From Davidsoniella eucalypti (Eukaryota; Ascomycota; Sordariomycetes; Microascales; Ceratocystidaceae), in assembly GCA_004009845.1 (NCBI GenBank), contig RMBW01000126.1, forward strand, positions 1-64,000: 64,000 bases of DNA, in the 5' to 3' direction. A program made the position numbers and the translations under genes. Positions 1-11,412 of this stretch are shown here, in pieces. Below the pieces are notes generated by a model that was given only the letters and a program-made list of their open reading frames with translations, ran no database searches and was not told the DNA's origin. Within the stretch, counting starts at the first letter, position 1; each line of letters opens with the position of its first letter.

Positions 1-1984
1 CCCCGCCCGGCCCAAAGTCAATGTAAATTTTGAGCTTTTTTGAGATAATGTTTTCCTCTTTCGTCGCATGTACCTACTGAGCTTAGTTCAGCCACGTCCT
101 AAAACTAGACGAATTTTTAGGCGTTGCTTCCGGTGGAGAAAACAATTGTACGTGTTTTTATATGCATCACGTGCCTATACTGAAAGCTGCTTAGCCCTGT
201 AACGCGACCAACTCGTTATTACATATTTTTGTCTTTTTGATTTCGTGCCTCAATTAATATAATTTGCCAAGATAGTCTTCGAGCAATTCTTTACTCAGTA
301 TTCTTACTCCAAAAATGGCGTGCAAGCTTCCTACTAGGCGGTGATCCCAGAAAAGAAACATTTTAGTAACATATTTTCCCTCGAAAATTATAGTAGTATT
401 TCTCGGTGTCTAGTCTGAAAAACTTACCAGGATTGGCACCAAAAGAATTATGTACATGTACTCTCCCTTGCTTGGGGTTATGATGTAAAGTGAGAAAAGA
501 AGTGACTCCAACAGTTATTGGTTTCAAATATTTACTCTCAAGTATTAGGGCTCCATCTCAGGTTATTCCACATAGAACGAACTGCCTATTGAATCGAGTT
601 CCGTTCCGCACGAGGTTCTAAGTTATAAAACTATAGAAAACTAAAAGAGAATCGAAAAGCAATCCTATAGATTATATTGGCGGAGCATATTGAGACTCAT
701 TAGGTTTTGCTATTTTGCAATGAATCTTGTAACAGACTCCCAAAAAAAAATAGATTTCGGGATAGTGGCTAGACCATTGAGCTAACCAAATTTGATATTG
801 TTGCTCAAGTATGCTCGTTTAGGTCCCACCAGAGATCTTTATCATTGTTTCCATGTACTCACCCACTTAAAGTTCCACTGCCTGAAGTACAACATATGTA
901 CTTTACTAATACAATTAGTACTAGTACGTGGAGGTGTACTATTGTATTCACATGTCTAAATCCTACCTTTTCAGTAGTGGGTCAAACTAGATTTTGTTGT
1001 AGTTTACTTACATGATTTCAGTGAATACAGTAAATATTACACGTATCGGTATGTAATTATATGTATAGAGGATGATTTGCCAAGCGCTCGCTCCTTGCAA
1101 GATTTCTGATATACGAAAAAAAGCCCGATCTTACTATATATAATTGAAAACTATTAGTCTATTTGTTGAGAGATGTCCCCATTTGCCACAGGTTCTCGAT
1201 AAAATGATATGTAAGTAAGAATCTTGATACTATGTGTATACGTGATTGTATGCAGTGCATCCTGTTTGGTGGCCTGGAATAAACAGTTGCCTGAATGTAT
1301 GCCACTAATTGTAGTAAGCAATCCATTTCGCTGAGAGAAGGATGAGTAATTCCTTGCGTAATCAAGACAAGACGAATGGAACCGCTGAGGCATTGTTACA
1401 ACACTTGGTGAGTGAGTGTTGTTATTGTATGATATAAATATGATGGCTAACCCTTGAATGGATAACCCTTGAGAGAAATGAGTTTGTGACTGTACCTTTT
1501 TTTTTTTTTCCTCTACTAGCCATGATATGTATAATGGCCTGTTGAATACCACTAGATTTTTTGCTTTTGCAGACTTGTGTCTTGAAAGGCCCCACCTTTT
1601 GGTTTCATTTGAGCTAAAAGGTAGGCCTCCAACATCACTGATTGATTGTATTTTGGTTGCCTGGCCGCTCATCTCCATATCCATAACAATGTAGTGAAAA
1701 CATTAGTTTGAAAAAAAAACATTCCATCAATTACTGGCTACGCATCATTTTGGTGTCGCTTTTCTTTTGCAAAGCTGCACTGTAGTCGACGGTTTCTAAT
1801 AGTATTCCAATATCCATATCCTCATTCACTGACCTCCACACTTCTTGAGGAGCTACTGTGATCTGTTTGCATTTGTATGCAGACCGGCTATCTTGTTTTT
1901 TCCCCTTCTTTATTACCCCCCATACTCCGTACCTATCGAGCATCACAGTTACACAGATACTAGCCTAACCATTGGCTGCCCACC
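1..1984. other. Gene-free flank upstream of the exonuclease gene
   Basis: AT-rich sequence with no convincing gene. The longest reading frame (minus strand, 1154-1684, 176 residues) lies in low-complexity DNA including a long T run that encodes a lysine string. It has no recognisable domain or splice pattern. I see no tRNA-like or other RNA gene. The last few hundred bases presumably hold the promoter of the exonuclease gene that starts at 1985, but no clear TATA box stands out. Confidence 0.5.
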
Positions 1985-4264
1985 ATGTCATCCGAGGCAG
2001 TGATCAAGCCTGCCGCTGAGCTGGCGTCCAATGTGGAACCAGCCGGCAAAAGCAATATCAAAGGTAGAAGGAAGTCACGATCTAAGAAAAAGCACTCTAG
2101 CAATAACGACATCGAGAAGTCGTCATCTCAACCAACGTCTATTGGTGAGCCGGACACTAGTAAAAAATCTAACGAAACCACGCTCCCTGCACAAAATGTG
2201 ACACACGGAGTATCAAAAGGCGTTAAAGGCACTGATGAAGGGATTAAAAACCAGAAAGCGGCCCAAACCCAAGACCCATCCAACCAACAGGACTCAGACT
2301 CAAAAAAAAAGCGAGGGAGACGATCTAACAAGATGAAAAAACTGGATCTTAAGGTGTTGTTGGCTGAAGGTGACACCGTAGCAGAAGAATCCACACCCTC
2401 CAATGCTCCGACCAAAAATACCGATAGGTCAGTCTTGCGTATGAAGCGTGAGGAGGAGTTTGGATGGTCATCATGGAGTCAGCTGGAGGCCAAGTCTGGT
2501 AACCTACCAGATACCACCGAAATGGCTGATCAGCCACCACCACAACAAACATCAAAAACTGGCGAGTGTTCTGATGCTGAACGAGGCAGACGGAATGTAG
2601 ACTCTCACACGACTAATGTGCAATACGTTACTTCACAAAATGAAACTTGGGGCCACATGCCAGAGGACTGGAACTCCATCCAAAGTGCACCTTATATATC
2701 AGCCCAACCCCCACCCTATCATCCTTCGTCGTTAGTCAACATACAATCAGTATCATCCGACATCAGCACTACAGCCATAGACAACATGGCAGCGCAATAT
2801 TTACCAGCAGTACCAAATCTTGCAGTTCTTTCTAATACCCTACACAAATCTAGTGGCGATATGAATCCCGTAGTCTATGCCACCTGTGGTGAGCCGTGTC
2901 CCACGACAATCCAATATGTACATGCCCTCAACAGCCTGTGCCACTCCTACCACGATCTCATTTCCAGCGGCTTTCACTTAACACAACTGAGCGACGATGA
3001 ACTCTATCGCAAGCTTAAATGTCGGCGCTGCAACAAAACTCTAAACCGGCGCTCGCGCAATCGCGCCCGCAGATCACATTCACCGGATCGTGCGTCAAAC
3101 GGCAACGGACCCGAAAATGACTCGAAAGCTGATGATGTCTCGAAAGTTGATGATGCCTCGAAAACCGAAGATATTCCCAAAGCTGATGATATCCCTAAGG
3201 CCGAGGATGTCCCTAAAGCCGAAGATGCCTCAAAAGTGTCAGCCGAGGGTTCGCAGAAGCACAAGGAAAAGGAAGAAAATCTTCCAAAGTGCAAGTTCCA
3301 TCCTATGAAAATGCAAGGAAAGGTGAGTTTCGGACCCCCTCCATTCTCCCTTGCATAATAATGGTCCCTGCAGTAAAATGAATTCTACCGCCTGTACCCG
3401 TAAAGGCCTAGTTACTGATTTGATGTGACTTTCATATTATAGTACTTCCCGTGCTGTGGCGGCACTCAATGGAATCATACATGTGCCACCGAGATAGATC
3501 ATGAGGTACCTAGTATCGACTTACCAGCGCTTTCTCAAGCGTGGTATCTTCACAGCACACCTGATACTATCGGCTCCGACCCGCGCCGCTGCGTCGCTAT
3601 TGACTGTGAAATGGGAGTATCCCATGACGGAGAATCGGAGCTTATCCGCGTCACGGCCATTGATTATTTCACGACTGAAGTTCTCATAGATCGCCTTGTG
3701 TTTCCTAACATCGCCATGTCGCATCTAAACACACGCTACTCGGGCGTCTCATGGCCACAATTGAACACAGCACGGCGTAACGGCTCTGCTATTCTAGGTC
3801 GAGATGCCGCGCGGAACATGCTGTTTCAGTTTATCAATAAGGATACCATCATTGTCGGCCACTCGGTCAACCACGATCTCATGTCACTAAGATGGAACCA
3901 CGGGCGGATCGTCGACACTTTGCTCCTCGATATGATTGAGGACAAACGCCTACAGTCTCTCGAGGCTAAAAAAGAACGGGAATATTTCCTGGCGCAGATG
4001 GATTATGACCTTGGCCATACGCTAGTCCCTCCCACGCCACCCAAAGCCGACGGTTCAGCAAAACAGAAACATCAACGATCACTCAAGGCCCTTTCGTCAA
4101 AAAGACTGAACCGAGTCATTCAGACTAGAGAGCATGACAGTTTGGAAGATACACTGGCATCTCGTGATTTGCTACATTGGTGGATCACAAATAGGGTTCT
4201 TGTCAAGAAGGAGCAGCCTGTTGTTCCGCATTTTGAACTTCTTTCAATGTCGATAGATTGTTGA
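1985..4264 (+). CDS. DEDDh 3'-5' RNA exonuclease (REX/REXO1 family), two exons
   Basis: Two exons, 1985-3322 and 3443-4264, joined across a 120-nt phase-0 intron (GTGAGT...TATTATAG), give 719 residues. The intron is required because the exonuclease block is cut off from the N-terminus by a stop just inside it. The C-terminal third carries the DEDDh motifs: exo I as AIDCEMG (Asp500, Glu502), exo II as VGHSVNHDL (Asp591), and exo III as HDSLED near residue 680. A Cys/His cluster spans the splice junction (CKFHP, then YFPCCGG and HTCATE), and KCRRCNK precedes it; both look zinc-binding. The N-terminal half is lysine-rich and disordered. Residues about 380-410 form an acidic repeat with a Lys-Ala/Val-(Asp/Glu)-Asp core. 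Family members trim 3' ends of 5S rRNA, RNase MRP RNA, snoRNAs or tRNAs. The family is certain, but the exact paralogue (REX1, REX3 or REX4 type) is not. Confidence 0.9.
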
Positions 4265-4555
4265 GCCATTGGCCTTTTCAGAGTACTCATCATCATTAGC
4301 ATTTCAAATATGTTCCTAGAAATTCATTATTTACACACTGTAATTATTCGTACCCACCTAGGCCTGATCTTCGATGCTGTCATGCCGTGAATTCCGTTTT
4401 CGTTGACTTAGAAAGTGGGGCCGTCGACCATTGTATTATGGCTTTCTCTACTTTCTTCATTGGCGTCACAATATGGCAATTATATTCGGTGGCCTAAATG
4501 CTGGTTGCTAACTATAGAAACTTCTAACTATAGCTATCTCGACAATATTCAAAAC

Positions 4556-5071
4556 ATGGTACTTGCGGTAAGTTGGGCTTATAGAGCGTCATGTGATGTT
4601 GAAATAACGCTGACCGTGCAAAAATAGGCAGTTGGGACAGATGACATCAACGGCTAGTGGCGTAGTGCCAGACTGTTATCAAGCAGGGCAGTCTAGGCTG
4701 GTGCAAAGGCAAGTGACGAAGCTTTGAAAACTTTGTAGTCTTGTACTGCCCAACAAGTCTTGTTTGACGTGGAGATACACGACGGGCCAATCTTGAAGGA
4801 AAGCAAGTATGTTGTAAAGGGGGGAGTGAGATGTATCGGCTCGATAGAGCTGAGTTCTGATCAAGTGTTAGGTGCGTCAAGAAGGGAACTGAGCTTCCAT
4901 ATTGAGAAAAGACATAGCTACGGTCATAGTATCATCATTGGTCCATGGGGCAAGATCATGGCCGAGATCGATCGAGCCTTACTTGCCGAACGTCAGTGAA
5001 ATGATTAATGAATTGAAACCTGCGCGCTCGCCAACATGTTATCTGGGAGCGGTGGTTATCCTGAAGTTTAG
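4556..5071 (+). pseudogene. Decayed nitrilase-superfamily gene (NIT1/NIT2-like)
   Basis: Scattered but collinear nitrilase motifs lie in one reading frame. The start reads MVLA, then a plausible 60-nt intron at 4568-4627 (GTAAGT...AATAG), then AVG, matching the family's N-terminal LAAVGQ start. Next come AGAK, the segment LFDVEIHDGPILKES at about 4760-4804, the segment KRHSYGHSIIIGPWG at about 4907-4951, and a terminal GGYPEV before a stop at 5071. Several in-frame stops interrupt it (near 4653, 4693, 4734, 4997 and 5006). The stretch that should hold the catalytic Cys is missing between the DGP and SYGHS segments, so no active carbon-nitrogen hydrolase can be made. The protein would be about 155 codons against the usual 270-310. 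Internal losses kept the frame, which suggests substitution decay plus deletions. Identification is by motif order; the exact subfamily is inferred. Confidence 0.75.
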
Positions 5072-5408
5072 AGACCGGAAAGATATGGATTTGTTGAGCA
5101 TTGAAACTAATTAGAAGAGAATATATGACCGACATCCTATGGAAACATTGCATACTGAGTTGGAAAAAAGAAGTAATCTATCAAGCGACCGATTGTACCG
5201 TAAAGACCGTATTAAGCTAAGCATTAAAGAGGGTGAAATTAAATCATAAAAAGAACGACAGAGCAGCAGTTGCAGCGCTTCATCGATGAGAACCGGAACC
5301 GGAGCAGTGTACGAAAGAGCACGAAAGTTAGAGACATTTGACACAACCGTCAAAGAGAAAGACTACCACCGCCGGAACACAAACAGATGATATATTGAAA
5401 GACGCCGC

Positions 5409-6761
5409 CTAGTAGATGCACTCCACATACCTAGAGAACTCCGCGTCGGCCGCCAGGGCCTCACGATCCTCGGGCGTGATGGAGAGCGCGATGGCGATGT
5501 TTCCGTCGACATCGCGTGGCATGATGAAGCCCAGGCCTCGAGTCGGGTGCATGTCGGCCATTCTGATAGAGACAGGGCCAGACTTGAAGCCCATGCGGTA
5601 GTCGAGCATGTGGCCCTGGTACAGCCAACTGGAAATCTTGACGTCCACGGTGTTGTCGACGGGGAAGGTGGGCTCCAGGGGCTTGCTGCCGGGCGTCTCG
5701 AGCAGCTTGATGACCATCTTCAGCATCGGAGCAGCCGCCTGCTGGTCGCGCAGAACACCGGCGCGCAGAACACTGGCAGCCTCGCCCAGCGTGCCGTTCT
5801 TGAGGGTCTCCACGTCGCCGTCGGCCTGGACAATGGTGAAGCAGAAGCCGGGGTATTTTTCGGGCACGCCGAGACGCGAGCGCATGTTCATGATGCGCAG
5901 GAACTGCGACTTCTTGTCGGACTCGTGGGTCTGTACGCTGAGCAGGCGGTGCCAGAACAGCGCGCAGATGGCGTCGTCGGTCGACACGAAGTCGACGTCT
6001 GCCGGCTTGGTGGCCATGGAGTCGTCCTTGAGTCGCTTGGCGTTCTCCGCGGACATCAGGAAGTACTCCCAGCGGAGGTTGGGGAACTCGACGCCGTGGC
6101 TGTAGTTGCCAATCCAGCGAGGGTAGGCTGGTATCTCAGTCAGGCCCTCGGGAATCACGACGTCGGAAGTGTCGATGAGGCCGCGGCGCATCTTGTTGCC
6201 CAGCGCAACCTCCTCGGGCGTCACATCGCCTCCCTCGCAGAAGCGAGAGTAGATCTCGAGCAGGGCAGAGTGTCCCGTGAGATCGAAGACACTGTGGTGC
6301 ATGGAGGCGGTGAGAATGACGCCGCCGTCGATCAGGTTGAGCTGCAGCAACCACACCGGCTCCGGGCAATCGGGGGTCGTCGTGTCTTTGGGGTGTCCCT
6401 CCATCGGCCAGCGCGCAGCGTATAGACCCGGGTCCAGCATGGTCATGGGGAACTTCTTGGCGGCCAGCAGGTTGAACGAGGGGTGAGTGGGGTCCGAGGT
6501 GTAGTCCTTGATGGTCAGGGTATCGTGCGTGCTGGAGACAATCTTCTTCATTCCACTGTCATTGTACGAGAGACGGCCCGAGAGCCAGGGGAAGGCGGCG
6601 ATGAGCTTAGCGGCGGCATCTTGGTGGCAGGAGATGATGGAGGCGCGGTCCTCGGCGGCTTGGGTGCAGATCTTGTAGAAGAAGCAGACGTTGATGTAGA
6701 ACTTGAGCCAGTTGGCCTGGCCGAGGGTGTCTATGTGGAAATTGACGTTGCTGGTAGGCAT
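5409..6761 (-). CDS. HHxxxD acyltransferase, trichothecene 3-O-acetyltransferase-like
   Basis: Single exon of 450 residues starting at ATG 6761. The catalytic HHxxxD motif of the BAHD/trichothecene acetyltransferase superfamily is present as SMHHSVFDLTG near residue 157. The C-terminal structural motif (DFGWG in plants) appears to be replaced by LDYRMGFKSGP. The N-terminal half has the family's FPWLSGRL segment. Such enzymes move an acetyl or longer acyl group from CoA to a hydroxyl or amine of a small molecule, in the cytosol; the substrate cannot be read from the sequence. A TATTTAAA element at 6911-6918 lies about 150 bp upstream of the start. It is convergent with the decayed nitrilase gene. 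The next genes upstream are a small membrane protein and a methyltransferase, a weak hint of a metabolite locus. GC-rich third positions set the gene sharply apart from its AT-rich flanks. Confidence 0.88.
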   Translation of the reverse strand: MPTSNVNFHIDTLGQANWLKFYINVCFFYKICTQAAEDRASIISCHQDAAAKLIAAFPWLSGRLSYNDSGMKKIVSSTHDTLTIKDYTSDPTHPSFNLLAAKKFPMTMLDPGLYAARWPMEGHPKDTTTPDCPEPVWLLQLNLIDGGVILTASMHHSVFDLTGHSALLEIYSRFCEGGDVTPEEVALGNKMRRGLIDTSDVVIPEGLTEIPAYPRWIGNYSHGVEFPNLRWEYFLMSAENAKRLKDDSMATKPADVDFVSTDDAICALFWHRLLSVQTHESDKKSQFLRIMNMRSRLGVPEKYPGFCFTIVQADGDVETLKNGTLGEAASVLRAGVLRDQQAAAPMLKMVIKLLETPGSKPLEPTFPVDNTVDVKISSWLYQGHMLDYRMGFKSGPVSIRMADMHPTRGLGFIMPRDVDGNIAIALSITPEDREALAADAEFSRYVECIY

Positions 6762-9703
6762 GATGAAAGAGTGATATGTGGCCTAAAAAGATGGAGATGT
6801 AGATAGAGAGTGGATGTGTAGTCTAGACGGCAAGAAGAGAATGGAGAGGAGACGGTCGATAGAGTGATGAGGAGCTTCTGTTGGTCCGTTGGGCAGACGG
6901 CCCGGCAGGTTTAAATACTTTGCCAAAGACTGGCCACGAACGCCCTTTTGGCTTCATCTTTCACATGACCGCTAATATTGGCTGTTCCCCTGATGGAACC
7001 TGTTACAACTTGGCAAACATGGAGAGAGTTGCCAATAGGCGGTGGTGAATCCAAGGTAGCGAAGCGGGTGAGTGCGTGTGTGTGTATTGGTTGTCAGTGC
7101 TAGAACTAATAGAGCCGATACCTAAAGTAACACCGTCAACACTACGATACTACAACTATACTACTGTGATACCGTAATGCCAGAGATCCAGAGATAGTGC
7201 TAGAGCCTCCAGTTGGGCGACTGTCGTATCAGACTCCAATATCAGGAGATCGACTGTTCAGGACCCCCCCTTCTCATTAGAGCAGAACAGGCGTAGATAG
7301 CGCAACAGGGCCCTTTTCCCTTCTCAATACAGATATAATACCATGGTAAACATACCATTTTTACCATTTTTATCTTTCTTACTAATGAAGCATATTCGAT
7401 AGTTGCATTGCGGTTTTAGGTAGTATGACACGAGAGAGCTCTGTCTGACTATGGGCCGTTAGCATCGTAGCCGGGATCGACGTGTCGATGTCACCCTAAG
7501 TAAAGAGACGTACACTATTTGTGACTTGCTGTTTTGACCTGCAGTCTTGGTTGTCTTCCACCTGTCTTCTTTTCCTCCTGTATATACTATTACCCATGTT
7601 TGCATGTACACCATATAACCCCTCGTCCAGATCCCTTCTATCGGCACTTGTGTCCTTCCCGTCCGTTCAGGGGCATCAGATGCAAGACTACGGCCCTACA
7701 AGCCAGGCGCATACACGAAAGCTCCAGGCTCTACTGCTCTGTGTCTTTATACTTATATGTATGTCTCTCTCTATTTCTAATTTCTATAGAGCCCCGTAGC
7801 AGTGCCTTGGAGATCCTCCCGGTGGGTGTCGATCGAGCTAGGGTATACACGTTGGTGGCTACCAAAAGATCACCGTTGTGCAGGCGTGCTTTGATCCCTG
7901 GTCACGCTATACTCTACTTTTAGTAATCCTTGTTATGTACATACATACTACATATATATATGTACTACAACCACAGTTGTATGAATGCTGTAGGCAGTAT
8001 ATATATATATACCTGTAACTACATAGAATCGCATATTGTTGTCCGACTAACGGTCAGGGCATGGCCCGGTATCGCTTAAGCGGACCATCGAATCGACGGA
8101 CCGTCATAACATTAATCTAATGTAAGTATACGTGTTGTAGTTACAAGCTGCACCAAAAATAATCAAAAAGAACAGGCTGGAAGGCTCTCAACGGAGGAGT
8201 TAGTATGTGGCTCGCTTGGAAAGGCCGCGGAAGAATCGACAATAGCAAGAGCACCGACGGTATCATGTTGATCCCATCGCAACGATGGCTTTCGGCTGCT
8301 ATCTCGGCATCGCACAGTGATAGCGTCGTATCGCATTTACATATTGTCACCATGCCTGAGCCGTCCAGACATACTCAGAAGATCGCCTTGCCACGTAGCG
8401 AGGACTGAGTTACTTGTGAGCCGCCAGGAGCCCCGGTTCTCACCGTTGGATTTCCAACTAGCCTAGTTGTATAATAAAAGATGCAAAGAGCCCTAGTCCG
8501 GGATAGGAAGGAGGCTTTAAGGAAGCAAAGGCCGGCATATTTTTGTTGTTTTTGTCGGTAGGCTGGTGGACTATCGTCTTTCGTTTGACTGTCTGTGACT
8601 CGGATAGACTCTTTCCCGGCCTCTTGTAGCCTCCTCGAAATCAATATGCATGATGAAGGGTTGTGCCATGTACAGACATAATCCGGGCCACCTACACTCT
8701 GACGTAACTTGGTAGATGGCCAGGAACGTGAGTCTTTCTTGGTGGATTACTGGTAACAGTAATGATTCTCGGAGATGGTGATAAATGAGTAATAGCAAGA
8801 ACAGGCAAAACTAAACGGAGAGGTGGACTGGCATGAATTCCGTTGGAGAATGAGAATCGGTTAGTACCAGAGGAACCACGACGATCCAAGAGTGACAACC
8901 AAATTGAAATCCCAAGAACCCCCCCTTACCCCCTCTCTTCCCGAGCACTTTGCGAGAGGCACGATAGCTTGTCAGGAAGGTGCACGCTTGGTACTTGGAA
9001 GCAAGGCAGCAAAACAAACTTGTCCCGAGCCCTTTGTCTATCTTTGGCCTTGACTGTGGTCCTGTGAAAATCGGGAGCCTCTTAAAGTCACATCAACAGA
9101 GTACACGGGACTAGTTGACATTGGAGATCATAAAAGTATCTTGTACAGATGGCATTGACCCCCTTTTTGCTGCCGTTGTAGCACATATGACCAACATTTG
9201 AGCCGGTTTGTTGGTTGCGGTGTCGAGAAACGCACTCCAATTCTAGGACTCTAATTCATGAGGGGCCGGATGAAGTGAGAGGAACGTGGTGTATATGTTG
9301 TTACAGTATAATCATACGTAGTATGTATATATGTCAAATCTTCAGAGTCTCTCATGATAATATGAAGGTAGAGAGTATTACATGAAATTGATATTTGTAT
9401 GAGGCGCTCATGTTGTAAGACACCAACTTGGTGACTACAATGACTTGCATAGGGTTTTAACAGGCTTTATACCAGCCTATAAGGGTTACCCGGTACATCT
9501 TGCATCTTGCTTACAAGAACGTTGCCTAACTGTGCACTTTTTCCCAATGACGTTACTTTGGTCGGACTCCCCTCATTTTGTTTGATAGCCTAGAAATTGG
9601 ATTTTGCCAAATTATGGTTCTATCTTTACCCAAACTTATTTCATGACACTACTCTTTTTGACATCTGAACTCGTGAACACATAACTTGCAAGATCCAGCT
9701 GAG
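6762..9703. other. Intergenic region, 2.9 kb, no gene seen
   Basis: Holds the acyltransferase promoter at its left end, including the TATTTAAA element at 6911-6918. The remainder has only short frames of fewer than 130 codons on both strands, with no domain, signal or splice pattern I can support. Simple features include TATATATA runs near 7950-8010. No tRNA-like or rRNA-like sequence was seen. Confidence 0.5.
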
Positions 9704-10262
9704 ATGATTGGAAAGACGCTGTTGACTCTCACAGGTATTGGCCTCTTGTTAGGCGCGCCGATTGCCGACATGAACGAGACTCACATTTATAACCCGAGAT
9801 GGCCACCGCATGCAAAGTACGTAACATGTCTGTCGATATAACAAGTGCTACCGAGTCTGTCACCAAAGCACGGCAAAGGAAAAAGAAAAGTCCGAGAGAA
9901 CACAAACAAGGCTATCTATCCATCTACAAACACAGACATGTTCATACAAGGCTAACTAGCGGTCTCAACCGCACTATTACAGATTCCACAATGCTCAGAC
10001 AATCACCCTGTCTCTCCTCCTTGGCCTCGGCTCACTTTTCTATACCCATCGAAAACCTGCCTCGGTGACGGAAAGACGCGCAGACGTCCGTGTTGCTACC
10101 TTCTTGGCCTCTATTTATTGGATTGCTGGACTGGCCTCGATTCTGTTCCCGGGAACCGCTGGGCTAGACCCGGAATTTGGCGGACCAGGGTTTCCACAGG
10201 CACCGCTGTTCGTATCATTTCTGGTATCCGCGGTTTTGGGCGGCATCGTTGAGGGGTTCTGA
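9704..10262 (+). CDS. Small four-helix membrane protein (fungal DUF6640-like), two exons
   Basis: Two exons, 9704-9816 and 9983-10262, joined across a 166-nt intron (GTACGT...ATTACAG with a GCTAAC branch site), encode 130 residues. The junction rebuilds the continuous block PRWPPHAKFHNAQT, which strongly supports the splice. Four hydrophobic segments follow the order of a compact integral membrane protein: residues about 1-22, 46-62, 75-97 and 108-128. The first helix is followed by a polar loop with Asp, Asn and His. I recall a widespread fungal family with the same WPPHAKFHN block and four helices, annotated DUF6640, but that name is from memory. Its function is unknown. It is transcribed towards the methyltransferase gene, with about 270 bp between their stops. 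Confidence 0.8.
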
Positions 10263-10533
10263 ATATGGGCAACAGGGCATCAAAATTAAATGGGGGTGAG
10301 AAAGAAATACATAAAGAGAGAAGGAGAGAGAGATTAGGAGAAATAACAATAGAAAGGAACTGTCATTAAATTGTTGGTTTACTTGTATATATTTTTTTCT
10401 TGATTTAGTTTTCATTGAAATGTCCCGACAAAAAAAAACGTACAGAAAGATTCACTCATCATCGTCGTCGTTTGTCATCACAATAACCCAAAGCAATCCC
10501 CCAAGGTGGCCATCGCCATCTTCAATATGAAAT

Positions 10534-11412
10534 TTAGTTCTCCCGAGGGTACTGGGCACGGTAGACCAGCATCTTACCGATAATCCACGAGTCGACGGTC
10601 TTGAAGTTCTCCTCTAGAGCCTTGACGAAGATATCGGGAGTGTCCTTGTAGTTGGTGAAAACACCAATCTTGTTGTAGAACCAAATCAGTAGTCTGGGGA
10701 TGATCCAACCGTCGTTTCTCGCACTGTCGCCCTTGATGACTAGGCCGTTCTGTGCCGCATCCAAGGTGCCCGAAGGAGTGCTAGTCACACGCTTGGTGTT
10801 GGGAACCACCGTGCAGCCGAAGAAGACACCGGCGGGATTCAGGTGGCGCGCAGCGTTAGAAGCCAGGCCCAGGGCCTTCTTGTAGGAATCGCCGGGCATG
10901 CAGTGCAGGACCAGCGAGGCGGAGACGGAGTCGAACTTGTCGCCACCGGAAGCCGCCAGGCTCTTGTGCTGCTCGACGGGCAACGGGTTGATGGCGTCGG
11001 CGTTGATGATGGTAACGTTGGTGGTTGGAGCGGCGCTGAGAATGCGGGCCTTGGCAGTAACAAGTGCCTGCGAGCTCAGATCCCACAAACCTAAACGTTG
11101 GTTGGCCCGCTGGTTAAGACGCAGACTGGCGGTGGGGAAGTAGCCGGTGCCGACACCGATGTCTAGATGGTTAGGCGAGAAGTTGCGGGCAAAGAAGGGC
11201 AGCAGAATGGACGGCGTCGAGCAGCGCCAGATGTGCTCGCACGTGACGTTCAGAACCCAGTAGTCGTAGCGGCTGAGGAAGGAGCCGTCGTAGATGCCAA
11301 TGTAGTACTTGCTGAACATGGCCTCCGACGGCGGGATGAAGGCACGCTCGGCAGGCAGATCGTTGGGCTTGCGCAGCTGCGCGCTGGAGGTCTCCGTGGC
11401 AGAGCTGGACAT
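10534..11412 (-). CDS. Class I SAM-dependent methyltransferase
   Basis: Single exon of 292 residues from ATG 11412. Motif I of class I methyltransferases, the glycine-rich AdoMet-binding loop, is LDIGVGTGYF near residue 80. An acidic residue ends the second strand (GLWDLS). The motif IV region reads FDSVSASLVLHCMP, and a later strand is GVFFGCTVVPN. The fold is therefore a standard Rossmann-type methyltransferase of roughly normal length. No substrate-specific domain is visible; small-molecule O- or N-methylation is likely but inferred. TTTAAA at about 11531-11536 lies some 120 bp upstream of the start. The gene is convergent with the four-helix membrane protein and about 4 kb from the acyltransferase. 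Confidence 0.87.
   Translation of the reverse strand: MSSSATETSSAQLRKPNDLPAERAFIPPSEAMFSKYYIGIYDGSFLSRYDYWVLNVTCEHIWRCSTPSILLPFFARNFSPNHLDIGVGTGYFPTASLRLNQRANQRLGLWDLSSQALVTAKARILSAAPTTNVTIINADAINPLPVEQHKSLAASGGDKFDSVSASLVLHCMPGDSYKKALGLASNAARHLNPAGVFFGCTVVPNTKRVTSTPSGTLDAAQNGLVIKGDSARNDGWIIPRLLIWFYNKIGVFTNYKDTPDIFVKALEENFKTVDSWIIGKMLVYRAQYPREN

Noticed and set aside
1154..1684. 176-codon ATG-started frame on the minus strand
   Set aside because: Lies in AT-rich low-complexity DNA, has no domain, and a frame of this length is expected about once by chance in 64 kb over six frames.
5547..6425. 292-codon plus-strand frame
   Set aside because: Shadow frame opposite the GC-rich acyltransferase gene.
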